Counted from the stretch's first letter, positions 8,205 to 17,647 are shown. The stretch: 64,000 bases of DNA from Stenotrophomonas rhizophila (GCF_007667275.1 NZ_VDQT01000004.1:372001-436000); one strand, 5' to 3'. The notes: a model not told the origin generated them from the sequence alone. Program-made: numbers and translations.

Positions 8205-8759
8205 GTGGGCCATTTCTGGGCCAATGTGATCGGCAACCAGGGGGTCTGGCTGTGCGCGGTGATCGGCGCCGGGCATGGACTGCGCTGGCCGGCCGTGCTG
8301 GCTGCCACCGTGTACGTGCTCAGCCAGCTGGCGTGGGCGGCGCGGCCTGCGGTCGACCTGAAGCTGTTGGGCGTGGCGCTGCTGTGCGGCGTGGTCGTGG
8401 ACGGCGTGGCTGGCGGCTCCGGCCGGGTGGTGTACGCCGCGGCGGGGCCAAGCCCGTGGATGGCGCCGGTGTGGATCCTGGCGCTGTGGGCTGCGTTCGC
8501 GATGACGCTCACGGTGTCGCTCAAGGCGCTGCAGCACCGTCTGTGGCTGGCGGCGCTGGTCGGGCTGCTGGCGCCGCTGGCCTATCTCTCCGCGGCGCGC
8601 GGCTGGTCGTCGGTGGCCTTCGCCGCGCCGGCCTGGCAGGGCGTGGCGATGCTGGCCGCGGGTTGGGCCGTTGCACTGCCGGTGCTGGCCGCCTGCGCAC
8701 AGCACTGGCAGCACGCTGCCGGCAACGCCGCAGCAACCACCAAGGGAGCACATGCATGA
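8205..8759 (+). CDS. DUF2878 membrane protein
   Basis: 184 residues from a GTG start placed one base after the cfa stop; no later in-frame start preserves the first helix. The protein has about five hydrophobic helices and the short QLAWAARPAVDLKLLG region seen in DUF2878. This family occurs almost only in clusters of CFA synthase, DUF1365 and DUF1295 genes. It probably assists lipid modification in the inner membrane. Its biochemical function is not known. Confidence 0.85.
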   Translation: MGHFWANVIGNQGVWLCAVIGAGHGLRWPAVLAATVYVLSQLAWAARPAVDLKLLGVALLCGVVVDGVAGGSGRVVYAAAGPSPWMAPVWILALWAAFAMTLTVSLKALQHRLWLAALVGLLAPLAYLSAARGWSSVAFAAPAWQGVAMLAAGWAVALPVLAACAQHWQHAAGNAAATTKGAHA

Positions 8760-9550
8760 TCCATCTTCTGTGGGTATGGCTGTATGCGGCATTGATCATG
8801 TGCTGGGGCTGGTGGTGGCAGCGCCGGCACCAGAACATCGGCGTGGTGGATGTGCTCTGGGCCAAGGGCGTGGGCGCCTCGGCGCTGCTGCTGGCGTGGC
8901 TGGGCGATGGTGCAACCGCGCCGCGCATCGCATTGGCCGTGCTTGGTGGGCTGTGGGGTTCGCGGCTGGCGCTGCACCTGTGGAAGCGCGTGCGCAGCGA
9001 AGACGAAGATGGCCGCTACCAGCACCTGCGTCGGCACTGGAACGGGCACCAAGGCAAGATCTTCGGCTTCTTCCAGTTCCAGGCGCTGCTGATCGTCTTG
9101 TTCGCACTGCCGTTCGTGGCGGTGTCGCAGAGCGCGGAACTGCCCGTGGGCTGGATCATCGCCGCGGTGGCGATGTGGTTGCTCAGTGTCGGCGGTGAGG
9201 CGCTCGCCGACCGCCAGCTGGCCCGGTTCCGCGCCAACCCGTCCAACAAGGGCAGGACCTGCCGCGATGGACTGTGGCGCTACTCGCGCCATCCCAACTA
9301 CTTCTTCGAATGGCTGCACTGGTTCACCTACGTGCTGCTGGCCGTGCAGTCGCCGCTGTGGTGGCTGGCCTGGTCCGGCCCGGTGGTGATGTACGTGTTC
9401 CTGCGCTGGGTGAGCGGCATTCCCTTCACCGAGGCACAGGCGTTGCGCACCCGTGGCGATGACTACCGCGACTACCAGCGCAGCACGCCGATGCTGTTCC
9501 CGTGGTTCCCCTCCCGTACCACCTCGCCACGCAAGGAGTCTTCACCGTGA
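8756..9550 (+). CDS. DUF1295 integral membrane protein (steroid 5-alpha-reductase-like fold)
   Basis: 264 residues with several membrane helices and the DUF1295 signatures VDVLWAKGVG, RRHWNGHQGK and, near the C-terminus, GLWRYSRHPNYFFEW, which resembles the NADPH-contact region of 5-alpha-reductase and isoprenylcysteine methyltransferase relatives. It overlaps its upstream neighbour as ATGA and its downstream neighbour as GTGA. In this setting a reduction or methyl transfer on a modified acyl chain is plausible. The substrate is unproven. Confidence 0.87.
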   Translation: MIHLLWVWLYAALIMCWGWWWQRRHQNIGVVDVLWAKGVGASALLLAWLGDGATAPRIALAVLGGLWGSRLALHLWKRVRSEDEDGRYQHLRRHWNGHQGKIFGFFQFQALLIVLFALPFVAVSQSAELPVGWIIAAVAMWLLSVGGEALADRQLARFRANPSNKGRTCRDGLWRYSRHPNYFFEWLHWFTYVLLAVQSPLWWLAWSGPVVMYVFLRWVSGIPFTEAQALRTRGDDYRDYQRSTPMLFPWFPSRTTSPRKESSP

Positions 9551-10620
9551 ACGTCGCCCGAGAATCGCTGCCCCTGCCGGACTACGCTCCCGGGTTGACC
9601 GGCCTGGCCGAACGCGGCCTGCTGCCCGATGCGCTGCTGCGGCTGGGTATCCGCCGCCAGTGCGAAGCCCGCCTGCGCGAGGAAAGCGCAGGCAGTGGCG
9701 AAGCGCAGTCGCAACGTTTCGCCGAGCGCATCATCGGCCTGTCGCGCAGTCCGCTGGCCCTGCATGTGGACGCGGCCAACCGCCAGCATTACGAAGTGCC
9801 CGCCGCCTTCTTCCAGGATTGCCTCGGCGCCCGCCTGAAGTACAGCAGCTGCTATTACCCCACCGGCAACGAAACCCTGGACCAGGCCGAAGAGGCGATG
9901 CTGGCGCTGTACGGCGAACGCGCGCAGCTCGCCGACGGCCAGGACATCCTCGAACTGGGCTGTGGCTGGGGATCGCTGACGTTGTGGATGGCCGAGCGCT
10001 ATCCCGCCGCGCGCATCACCGCCGTGTCCAATTCCAACAGCCAGCGCGAGCACATCCTGGCGCAGTGCCGCGCACGTGGATTGAGCAACGTGACCGTGCT
10101 GACCCGCGACGTGAACCAGCTTGTGCTGGACCCGGGCAGCTTCGATCGCTGTGTCTCGGTGGAGATGTTCGAACACGTGCGCAATTATGCGCGGCTGCTG
10201 CAGCGCATCCACCAGTGGCTGCGCCCGGACGGCAAGCTGTTCGTGCATATCTTCGTGCACCGCACCCTGATGTACCCGTTCGAAGCCGAGGGCGAGGACA
10301 ACTGGATGGGGCGGCACTTCTTCACCGGTGGGCTGATGCCGGCCGCCGACACCCTGCTGCACTTCCAGCAGCACCTGCACCTGCAGCAGCGCTGGCTGCT
10401 GGACGGCACCCACTACGAGCGCACCGCCAACCACTGGCTGGCCCGCCAGGACCAGAACCGCGACGCGGTGATGGCGGTGCTGCGCGCCGGCTACGGCGAC
10501 GCCGCCGCGGCGCTGTGGTTCCAGCGCTGGCGCATGTTCTGGATGGCCTGCGCCGAACTGTTCGGTTACCAGCAGGGCCAGCAGTGGATGGTGGCCCACT
10601 ACCTGTTCGAACGTCCCTGA
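9547..10620 (+). CDS. Second CFA-like SAM-dependent methyltransferase
   Basis: 357 residues from GTG 9547, coupled to the DUF1295 stop by GTGA. It lacks the long N-terminal domain of the first CFA enzyme but retains HYEVP (81-85), the SAM loop LELGCGWGS (135-143) and FDRCVSVEMFEHVRNY. Members of this shorter branch act on lipid chains or related small hydrophobic substrates, and one described relative methylates furan fatty acids. Two different CFA-like enzymes in one operon suggests sequential modification of the same chain; that is inference. Confidence 0.88.
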   Translation: MNVARESLPLPDYAPGLTGLAERGLLPDALLRLGIRRQCEARLREESAGSGEAQSQRFAERIIGLSRSPLALHVDAANRQHYEVPAAFFQDCLGARLKYSSCYYPTGNETLDQAEEAMLALYGERAQLADGQDILELGCGWGSLTLWMAERYPAARITAVSNSNSQREHILAQCRARGLSNVTVLTRDVNQLVLDPGSFDRCVSVEMFEHVRNYARLLQRIHQWLRPDGKLFVHIFVHRTLMYPFEAEGEDNWMGRHFFTGGLMPAADTLLHFQQHLHLQQRWLLDGTHYERTANHWLARQDQNRDAVMAVLRAGYGDAAAALWFQRWRMFWMACAELFGYQQGQQWMVAHYLFERP

Positions 10621-10640
10621 CCCACGCCGAGGATATCGCC

Positions 10641-11183
10641 ATGACGCTACGACACCTGCTTCCCCTGCTCGCCGCCGGCATGCTGCTCGGCGGCTGCAGC
10701 AGCAGCACCCGCCCCATTCCGCCGGTGGCCCACGTAGACGTGCCGCGCTTCATGGGCGACTGGTACGTGATCGCGCATATCCCCAGCCGGCCCGAGCGTG
10801 AGGCGTTCGACGCGGTGGAGTCCTACGCACTGCGTCCCGATGGCCGTATCCAGACCACCTTCCGCTACCGCAAGGGCAGCTTCGAGGCACCGATCAAGAC
10901 CATGCACCCGATCGGCACGGTCAAGGAAGGCACCCACGGCGCGGAGTGGGGCATGCAGTTCGTCTGGCCGATCAAGGCCGAGTACGTGATCGTCTACCTG
11001 GACGACGACTACCAGCAGACCATCGTCGGCCGCAGCAAGCGCGATTACATGTGGCTGATGGCGCGCACCCCGCAGATCTCCGAGCAGGACTACCAGAAGG
11101 CCATGACCCGGATCGCCGCGCTGGGCTACGACCTGTCGCAGGTGCGCCGGGTGCCGCAGTCGGCCGCCGGCAACCGTCGATGA
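10641..11183 (+). CDS. blc: Outer-membrane lipocalin lipoprotein (Blc-like)
   Basis: 180 residues. The leader ends in the lipobox LGGC with lipid-modified Cys19, so membrane anchoring is expected. The first lipocalin motif (GDWYVIAHIP) follows, and the remaining barrel pattern, including YVIVYLDDDYQQTIVGR, fits the Blc family, which binds fatty acids or lysophospholipids. It lies 20 bases after the second methyltransferase and is the last gene of the operon, where it could carry released or damaged acyl chains. Confidence 0.92.
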   Translation: MTLRHLLPLLAAGMLLGGCSSSTRPIPPVAHVDVPRFMGDWYVIAHIPSRPEREAFDAVESYALRPDGRIQTTFRYRKGSFEAPIKTMHPIGTVKEGTHGAEWGMQFVWPIKAEYVIVYLDDDYQQTIVGRSKRDYMWLMARTPQISEQDYQKAMTRIAALGYDLSQVRRVPQSAAGNRR

Positions 11184-11260
11184 CGTAACTGCGGCGGGGT
11201 TCTCAGGCCCTGAGAAGGCCTTGGGCGATACTGGTGCCCAAGGCGGAGGAGGGCGGCGCA

Positions 11261-13144
11261 ATGGCGGACAAGTACTGCGATCTGGTCATGAAGGGCGGCA
11301 TCACCAGCGGCATCGTGTACCCCAACGCGGTGCTGTCGCTGGCCCGGGAATACCGCTTCAAGAACATCGGTGGCACCTCGGCCGGGGCCATCGCCGCCGC
11401 CGTGGCTGCCGCTGCCGCACTGGGCGATCGGCGCTGCCGGGTCGGCGAACCGATGGGGCCACAGGCCGGTTTTGCCGGGTTGGCCGACGTCTCCACCCAG
11501 CTGTCGCGGCGCGGTTTCATCTACAGCCTGTTCCAGCCGGCATACGGCGCGCGCACTGCCTACCGGCTGCTGGTGATGCTGGCCGGCAAGGCCGGCCTGC
11601 CGCGCAAGCTCCTGTGCCTGGCGGCGGCCGTGTTCGCCATCGCCCCGCTGGAACTGCTGGCCGCGCTGGTGGTGCTGCTCGGCATCGGCTGGCTGGCGGC
11701 GGGGGTGGAGGGCATGTGGGCGACGTTGCTGCCGTCGCTGCTGTGCGCATACGGGGCCGGCGTGCTGGCCGCGGCGCTGCGCGTGGCGCGCGTGGCGCGG
11801 CGCAACCTGCTGGGGCTGTGCTCCGGGTCCACCCAGGGCGGCGCGGACCATCCCGCGCTGACCGACTGGCTGCACACGCAGCTGCAGGCGTTGGCGGGCA
11901 AGCCGCTGGACCAGCCGCTGACCTTCGCCGACCTGCATAACGCCCCGCGCTACAGCGGCGAGCCGGCAGGGGAGCATGCGATCAGCCTGCAGATGATCAC
12001 CACCTGCGTTTCGCACACCGAGCCGCGCACGCTGCCATTCGGTGCATCGCACTTCTGGTTCCGTCGCGAAGAGTTCGCGCAGTTGTTCCCGGCGAGCGTG
12101 GTGGCCTGGCTGCTGGCCCACGCCGGCGCGCCGCAGCAGGTCGACGGCGTGGACTACTACCGGCTGCCCGAAGGCGAGCAGCTGCCGGTGCTGGTGGCCA
12201 CGCGCATGAGCCTGAGCTTTCCGCTGCTGATCAGCGCGGTGCCGCTGCATGAGCCGGCGCGGCGCGAGCGCCGCTGCGAACCGATGGCCGATCCCGCGCC
12301 CGAGCACGGCGACCGCAACGTGGCCGACAGCACCGAAGGCCTCACCAGTGGTGGCCACGGCAGCGGCTCGGCGATCACCGCGTTCCGCGTGTGCTGGTTC
12401 TCCGACGGCGGCATCAGCAGCAACTTCCCCATCCACCTGTTCGACGCCGCGCTGCCGCGCTGGCCGACCTTCGGCATCAACCTGGTCTACCCGCACACCG
12501 CCGAACCGCTGCGTGCCGCGCCCGACTCACCCGGCGCCATCAACGCCGCGGTGTTCCTGCCCACCGAAAACCGCCATGGCTGGCAACGCAGCTATCAGTC
12601 CATCGCGCGGCCGCTGGCGGCGGCGGAGATGTCCGGGTTCCTGTTTTCCATCGTGTCGACCATGCAGAACTGGCGCGACGTGCTGCAGGCACGCGCGCCC
12701 GGTTACCGCGACCGCATCGTGCACGTCACCCTGCAGGGCGACGAAGGCGGCATGAACCTGGACATGCCGCAGGCGGTGCTCAGCCGCATCGCCGCCAAGG
12801 GCAGCGTGGCCGGCGAGCGCTTCTGTGATTTCTCGTTCGCCAACCATTACTGGATCCGCTGGCGGAATCTCGCGTCGGCGTACCAGCGCTACACGTTGGA
12901 GGTGGCGCGCACCGACGACCCAGCGCAGCGCGTCGACGCCTGGCAGGAGGCCTATGCATCGGTCGCGCATGGCGCGCCACCGCCGCCGTCGTACCGGTTC
13001 GGCTCGGAAGAAAAGCGCCGCGAATCGCAGCAGCTGTGGCGGTTGATGGTCGAACAGGGCCAGACCTGGGAAGACCTCGGCCCCGACCTCACCGACGGCG
13101 CCCCGCGCCCGTTGCCACAGATGAAGGTGACCCCCAGCTATTGA
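11261..13144 (+). CDS. Large patatin-like phospholipase
   Basis: 627 residues starting at ATG 11261 behind a GGAGG site; the upstream in-frame start lacks a comparable site. The patatin oxyanion/nucleophile region GGTSAG (37-42, Ser40) and the DGG catalytic Asp motif (SDGGISSNFPIHLFD) are both present, so it should hydrolyse acyl esters by a Ser-Asp dyad. Between them is a hydrophobic block (about 110-180) that could span or lie in the membrane, which most bacterial patatins lack. It follows the lipid operon by 77 bases and may share its membrane theme. Confidence 0.88.
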   Translation: MADKYCDLVMKGGITSGIVYPNAVLSLAREYRFKNIGGTSAGAIAAAVAAAAALGDRRCRVGEPMGPQAGFAGLADVSTQLSRRGFIYSLFQPAYGARTAYRLLVMLAGKAGLPRKLLCLAAAVFAIAPLELLAALVVLLGIGWLAAGVEGMWATLLPSLLCAYGAGVLAAALRVARVARRNLLGLCSGSTQGGADHPALTDWLHTQLQALAGKPLDQPLTFADLHNAPRYSGEPAGEHAISLQMITTCVSHTEPRTLPFGASHFWFRREEFAQLFPASVVAWLLAHAGAPQQVDGVDYYRLPEGEQLPVLVATRMSLSFPLLISAVPLHEPARRERRCEPMADPAPEHGDRNVADSTEGLTSGGHGSGSAITAFRVCWFSDGGISSNFPIHLFDAALPRWPTFGINLVYPHTAEPLRAAPDSPGAINAAVFLPTENRHGWQRSYQSIARPLAAAEMSGFLFSIVSTMQNWRDVLQARAPGYRDRIVHVTLQGDEGGMNLDMPQAVLSRIAAKGSVAGERFCDFSFANHYWIRWRNLASAYQRYTLEVARTDDPAQRVDAWQEAYASVAHGAPPPPSYRFGSEEKRRESQQLWRLMVEQGQTWEDLGPDLTDGAPRPLPQMKVTPSY

Positions 13145-13153
13145 CCGCTCACG

Positions 13154-13447
13154 GCCGCACGACCAACGGTCGTGCGCTACCGGTGTGCGTGAACAACCGT
13201 AACTTCCGCAACCCCCGGTAGGTACCGACCGTTGGTCGGTACACTCTCACCGCCGCACGACCAACGGTCGTGCGCTACCGGTATGCGTGAACAACCGTAA
13301 CTTCCGCCACCCCCGGTAGGTACCGACCGTTGGTCGGTACGCTCTCACCGCCGCACGACCAACGGTCGTGCGCTACCGGTATGCGTGAACAACCGTAACT
13401 TCCGCCACCCCCGGTAGGTACCGACCGTTGGTCGGTACGCTCTCACC
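13154..13447. repeat. Three tandem 98-bp units, each with two facing SMAG/REP palindromes
   Basis: Units start at 13154, 13252 and 13350 and differ at only a few bases. Each contains GCACGACC-AAC-GGTCGTGC ending in CTAC (a minus-strand GTAG element), a constant spacer, then GTAG followed by GTACCGACC-GTT-GGTCGGTAC (a plus-strand element). The two GTAG heads face each other, as in BIME pairs of REP elements. The array separates the patatin gene from the convergent regulator gene and may end both transcripts. Confidence 0.92.
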
Positions 13448-13465
13448 GCCCACGCACGCCAGCCC

Positions 13466-14836
13466 CTACGCGCGCCCGGGCAGCTGCGCGAACGCGCGCT
13501 GCATGCAATCCTCGCGCGGGCATACCCGGCAGCCCGGGCCGATCGATACCGAATTGCCCGGGCTCTGGATATCCAATCCTCGCGAATAGATCAGCCGCTC
13601 GGCGTGCTGCAGGTCGCAGCCCAGTGCCACCGCGAAGGTCTTGCGCGGCTGGCCGTGGCCGATCGGGCCGCTGCTCACCTGCCGTGCCAGCCAGAAGTGG
13701 CGGCGCCCGTCGGGCATGCGCGCGGTCTGGGTCAGCACCCGCCCCGGCTGGTTGAAGGCCTCGTACACGATCCACAGCGGACACGAACCGCCCACCTGCG
13801 AAAAGTGGAAATCAGTGGCCGAGTGGCGCTTGGACACATTGCCGGCGCGGTCCACGCGGATGAAGAAGAACGGCAGCCCCGGCGCACTGCGCCGCGCCAA
13901 CGTGCTCAGCCGGTGGCACACCGCTTCAAAACCCACCCCGAAGCGATGCGCCAGCGCATCGATGTCGTAGGCGTTGTGCTCGGCCGCGCGCAGGAACTGC
14001 GCATACGGCATCACCAGCGCGCCAGCGAAGTAATTCGACATGCCGATGCGCGCCTGCGCGATCTGCTCCGGCTCGCGGAAACCGGCGCGCGCGATCACTG
14101 CATCGATCTGCGCCGCATAGCCCAGCAGCGCCAGCTCGGCGGCCATCTGGAACGCCTGCTGGCCCGGTTCCAGGTAATCGGGCAGCCACAACGTGCGGCT
14201 GCCGCCGTCGTACACGCGTTTCTCGCGCCCGGCCTGCAGCGGTGCCACTTCCACCAGCACCCCGTGGCGGTCGGCCAGCAGCTGGCGCAGGCGCGGCGCC
14301 ACGTGCCCGGCCACCAGTCCCCATTCGCCGAACAGCTGCTCGGCCAGGTCGTCCAGCTCCGGAATGTGGTTGTGCATGCGGTTGAAAAAGTCACGTACCT
14401 GGTCGCCGGCCGGAAGCGCCTGCCCGGCCTGCGGGTCGCCCAGCTGGAACTCCAGCGCGGCGGCGTGTTCGCGCAGCAGCAGGTGGCGGCGGTGCAGGTC
14501 GAGCAGGGCCCGGCTGATCTGCGGCAGGTTGCCCGCCATCGCCCGCAGCTCGGTGCTGCTCACCTCATCCAGGCCCAGGTCGCGCAGCGTCTCGCCCAAC
14601 GCTTCCTGCAGCGCCCCGGGCTCATCTACATCGAACAGGCCGGAAACGTCGCCCAACACCTCGCGCAGCCTGGACTGCACCGCCGGGGTCAGCGGGCGCT
14701 TGTTGCGCTCGATCTGGTTCAGGTAGCTGGCCGACAGTCCGAGCGCCCGGGCGAGCTCGGCCTGGCTGTAGCCGCGCTGCTCGCGCAGGCGGAGGAGCCG
14801 TAGGCCGATCTGGCGTTGGGGAGGCTGGCTATTCAC
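13466..14836 (-). CDS. XRE-type regulator with IrrE/DUF2083 domains (PrpR/RamB/ScfR-like)
   Basis: 456 residues. The N-terminal helix-turn-helix (about 20-50, YSQAELARALGLSASYLNQI) is followed by an ImmA/IrrE-like segment (about 170-300) and a C-terminal domain with Cys407, Cys436, Cys439 and Cys444 in a CxxCxxxxC arrangement. Mycobacterial PrpR, the best-studied relative, senses short-chain acyl-CoA and binds a 4Fe-4S cluster through C-terminal cysteines. It is divergent from the valine catabolism operon (113-base gap), whose acyl-CoA intermediates are likely signals. That link is inference. Confidence 0.88.
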   Translation of the reverse strand: MNSQPPQRQIGLRLLRLREQRGYSQAELARALGLSASYLNQIERNKRPLTPAVQSRLREVLGDVSGLFDVDEPGALQEALGETLRDLGLDEVSSTELRAMAGNLPQISRALLDLHRRHLLLREHAAALEFQLGDPQAGQALPAGDQVRDFFNRMHNHIPELDDLAEQLFGEWGLVAGHVAPRLRQLLADRHGVLVEVAPLQAGREKRVYDGGSRTLWLPDYLEPGQQAFQMAAELALLGYAAQIDAVIARAGFREPEQIAQARIGMSNYFAGALVMPYAQFLRAAEHNAYDIDALAHRFGVGFEAVCHRLSTLARRSAPGLPFFFIRVDRAGNVSKRHSATDFHFSQVGGSCPLWIVYEAFNQPGRVLTQTARMPDGRRHFWLARQVSSGPIGHGQPRKTFAVALGCDLQHAERLIYSRGLDIQSPGNSVSIGPGCRVCPREDCMQRAFAQLPGRA

Positions 14837-14949
14837 AGAATTAACAAGAATCGTAGCGGGCGTTGGCCAGATTAAGCGCAGACAGCCCGGAAATCGAGGG
14901 CCGGCCTGTGAATAATGCCAATCACCTTTCGCACCCCGCCGGTATTGCC

Positions 14950-16455
14950 ATGACTGTTGCAGCGCCCCGTATCCGCATGTTGATCGATGGCCAGTTCGTC
15001 GAATCGGCCAGCTCGCACTGGCAGAACGTGGTCAACCCGGCCACCCAGGACGTCCTGGCCCAGGTGCCGTTCGCCACCGTGGGCGAAGTGGACGCGGCCG
15101 TGGCCTCGGCCAAGGAAGCCTTCAAGACCTGGCGCAAGACCCCCATCGGCACCCGCGCGCGCATCTTCCTGAAGTACCAGCAGCTCATCCGCGAGCATAT
15201 GAGCGAGCTGGCGCACATCCTCAGCGCCGAGCAGGGCAAGACCGTGCCCGACGCCGAAGGCGACGTGTTCCGCGGCCTGGAAGTGGTCGAGCACGCTGCC
15301 GCCATCGGCAACCTGCAGCTGGGCGAACTGGCCAACAACGTCGCCAACGGCGTGGACACCTACACCCTGCTGCAGCCGCTCGGCGTGTGCGCCGGCATCA
15401 CCCCGTTCAACTTCCCGGCGATGATCCCGCTGTGGATGTTCCCGATGGCTATCGCCACCGGCAACACCTTCATCCTCAAGCCGTCCGAACAGGACCCGAT
15501 GGTCACCATGCGCCTGGTCGAACTGGCGCTGGAAGCGGGCATTCCGAAGGGCGTGCTGAACGTCGTGCACGGCGGCGAGGAAGTGGTCAATGCGATCTGC
15601 GACCACCCGGACATCAAGGCCGTGTCGTTCGTGGGTTCCACCCGCGTCGGCACCCACGTGTATAACCGCGCCTCGCTGGCCGGCAAGCGCGTGCAGTGCA
15701 TGATGGGCGCCAAGAACCACGCCGTGGTGCTGCCGGACGCCAACAAGGAACAGAGCCTCAACGCCATGGTCGGTGCCGCCTTCGGCGCGGCCGGCCAGCG
15801 CTGCATGGCCGCCTCCACCCTGGTGCTGGTCGGTGAAGCGCGCGAGTGGGTGCCGGACCTGGTCGCCAAGGCCAGGACCCTCAAGGTCAGCGCCGGCAGC
15901 GTGGCCGGTACCGACGTCGGCCCGGTCATTTCCTGCGCCGCCCGCGAGCGCGTGGAAAGCCTGATCGCCTCCGGCGTGGAACAGGGCGCCAAGCTGGTGC
16001 TCGACGGCCGCAACCCGCAGGTGGACGGTTTCGAGAAGGGCAACTTCGTTGGCCCGACCATCTTCGACGGCGTCAAGCCGGGCATGCGCGTGTACGACGA
16101 AGAAATCTTCGGGCCGGTGCTGGTGATCCTGGAAGCGGAAACGCTGGACGACGCCATCGACCTGATCAACAGCAACCCCAACGGCAACGGCACCGCGCTG
16201 TTCACCCAGTCCGGCGCCGCGGCCCGTCGCTTCCAGGAAGAAATCGACGTCGGCCAGGTCGGCATCAACGTGCCGATCCCGGTGCCGGTGCCGCTGTTCT
16301 CGTTCACCGGTTCGCGCGCCTCCAAGCTGGGCGACCTGGGTCCGTATGGCAAGCAGGTGGTCATGTTCTACACCCAGACCAAGACCATCACCGCGCGCTG
16401 GTTCGACGACGAGACCCTGGGTCACGGCGTCAACACCACGATCAGCCTGAAGTAA
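14950..16455 (+). CDS. mmsA: Methylmalonate-semialdehyde dehydrogenase (acylating)
   Basis: 501 residues from ATG 14950, the start that gives the family's usual length; the frame is open further upstream to 14863. It is an aldehyde dehydrogenase with the MmsA features [16 protein letters not shown], the glycine pair in FVGSTRVG and catalytic Cys285 in GQRCMAAS. It turns methylmalonate semialdehyde into propionyl-CoA with NAD and CoA, the last step of valine breakdown. First gene of the five-gene valine operon. Confidence 0.95.
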   Translation: MTVAAPRIRMLIDGQFVESASSHWQNVVNPATQDVLAQVPFATVGEVDAAVASAKEAFKTWRKTPIGTRARIFLKYQQLIREHMSELAHILSAEQGKTVPDAEGDVFRGLEVVEHAAAIGNLQLGELANNVANGVDTYTLLQPLGVCAGITPFNFPAMIPLWMFPMAIATGNTFILKPSEQDPMVTMRLVELALEAGIPKGVLNVVHGGEEVVNAICDHPDIKAVSFVGSTRVGTHVYNRASLAGKRVQCMMGAKNHAVVLPDANKEQSLNAMVGAAFGAAGQRCMAASTLVLVGEAREWVPDLVAKARTLKVSAGSVAGTDVGPVISCAARERVESLIASGVEQGAKLVLDGRNPQVDGFEKGNFVGPTIFDGVKPGMRVYDEEIFGPVLVILEAETLDDAIDLINSNPNGNGTALFTQSGAAARRFQEEIDVGQVGINVPIPVPVPLFSFTGSRASKLGDLGPYGKQVVMFYTQTKTITARWFDDETLGHGVNTTISLK

Positions 16456-16480
16456 GCGCCTGCAAGGGCACGGAGTGTTT

Positions 16481-17647
16481 ATGAGCAACTCGATGACGAC
16501 GGAACTCGACGAAGCGCAGCAGGCCTATAGAGAGGCCGCGCGTGACTTCGCCCAGGCAGAACTGGCGCCGCACGCCGCGCGATGGGATGCGGAGGGCATC
16601 TTTCCGCGCGAGGCGATCGCCAAGGCAGGGGAACTTGGGTTCTGTGGCCTGTACATGGATCCTGAAGTCGGTGGCAGCGGCCTGAGCCGTCTGGACGCCG
16701 CCGTCGTCATCGAGGAGCTCGCCAACGTGGACCCGTCCACCGCGGCCTATGTCAGCATCCACAACATGGCCTCGTGGATGGTCTCCAGCTGGGGCACCGA
16801 AGCGCTGCGCGCCGACTGGGGCCAGGCGTTGTCCTCGGGCACCAAGCTGGCCTCGTACTGCCTCACCGAACCGGGTGCCGGTTCGGATGCGGCGTCGCTC
16901 AAGACCACCGCCGTGCGCGATGGCGACCATTACGTGCTGAATGGCTCCAAGGCCTTCATTTCCGGCGCCGGTGCCACCGAACTGCTGGTGGTGATGGCGC
17001 GCACCGGGGGTCCGGGTGCCAGCGGCATCAGCGCCATCGCGGTGCCGGCCGACCTGGCCGGTATCAGCTATGGGCGCAAGGAAGAGAAGATGGGCTGGAA
17101 CAGCCAGCCCACCCGCGGCATCACCTTCGAAAACGTGCGCGTGCCGGTGGCCAACCTGCTGGGCGAAGAGGGCAGCGGTTTCAAGCTGGCGATGAAGGGC
17201 CTGGACGGCGGCCGCATCAATATCGCCGCCTGCTCGCTGGGTGCCGCGCAGGGTGCGCTGGACGCCGCGCGCCGCTATATGGGCGAGCGCCGCCAGTTCG
17301 GCAAGCCGCTGGCTGATTTCCAGGCACTGCAGTTCAAGCTGGCCGACATGGCCACCCAGCTGGTGGCGGCACGCCAGATGGTGCACACCGCCGCGCGCAA
17401 GCTCGACGCCGGTGCAAGCGATACCAACGTGTGGTGCGCGATGGCCAAGCGCTTCGCCACTGACGCCGGCTTCCAGGTCTGCAACGATGCCCTGCAGATC
17501 CACGGCGGCTACGGCTACATCCGCGAATACCCGATCGAACGCCTGCTGCGCGACAGCCGCGTGCACCAGATCCTGGAGGGCACCAACGAGATCATGCGTG
17601 TGATCGTGGCCCGCCACCTGCTCAACACCGAAGAGGAACTGCGATGA
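16481..17647 (+). CDS. Isobutyryl-CoA dehydrogenase (acyl-CoA dehydrogenase family)
   Basis: 388 residues. ATG 16481 is preferred over GTG 16475 because GGAG sits just ahead of it. The acyl-CoA dehydrogenase signatures CLTEPGAGSDA and FGKPLADFQALQF are present, as is LEGTNEIMR with the catalytic-base glutamate. Its place between mmsA and the enoyl-CoA hydratase points to isobutyryl-CoA to methacrylyl-CoA oxidation with FAD. Its stop overlaps the next start. Confidence 0.92.
   Translation: MSNSMTTELDEAQQAYREAARDFAQAELAPHAARWDAEGIFPREAIAKAGELGFCGLYMDPEVGGSGLSRLDAAVVIEELANVDPSTAAYVSIHNMASWMVSSWGTEALRADWGQALSSGTKLASYCLTEPGAGSDAASLKTTAVRDGDHYVLNGSKAFISGAGATELLVVMARTGGPGASGISAIAVPADLAGISYGRKEEKMGWNSQPTRGITFENVRVPVANLLGEEGSGFKLAMKGLDGGRINIAACSLGAAQGALDAARRYMGERRQFGKPLADFQALQFKLADMATQLVAARQMVHTAARKLDAGASDTNVWCAMAKRFATDAGFQVCNDALQIHGGYGYIREYPIERLLRDSRVHQILEGTNEIMRVIVARHLLNTEEELR

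Noticed and set aside
6836..8524. 562-codon minus-strand open frame opposite the CFA synthase
   Set aside because: No start site or domain, and it covers a complete CFA synthase on the other strand.
13154..13447. Tandem repeats considered as a CRISPR array
   Set aside because: The whole 98-bp unit repeats with no variable spacers, and each unit consists of SMAG palindromes. No cas genes are present.
14872..16488. 538-codon minus-strand open frame opposite mmsA
   Set aside because: Low-complexity Gly/His/Asp composition; mmsA on the plus strand has its catalytic cysteine and full length.
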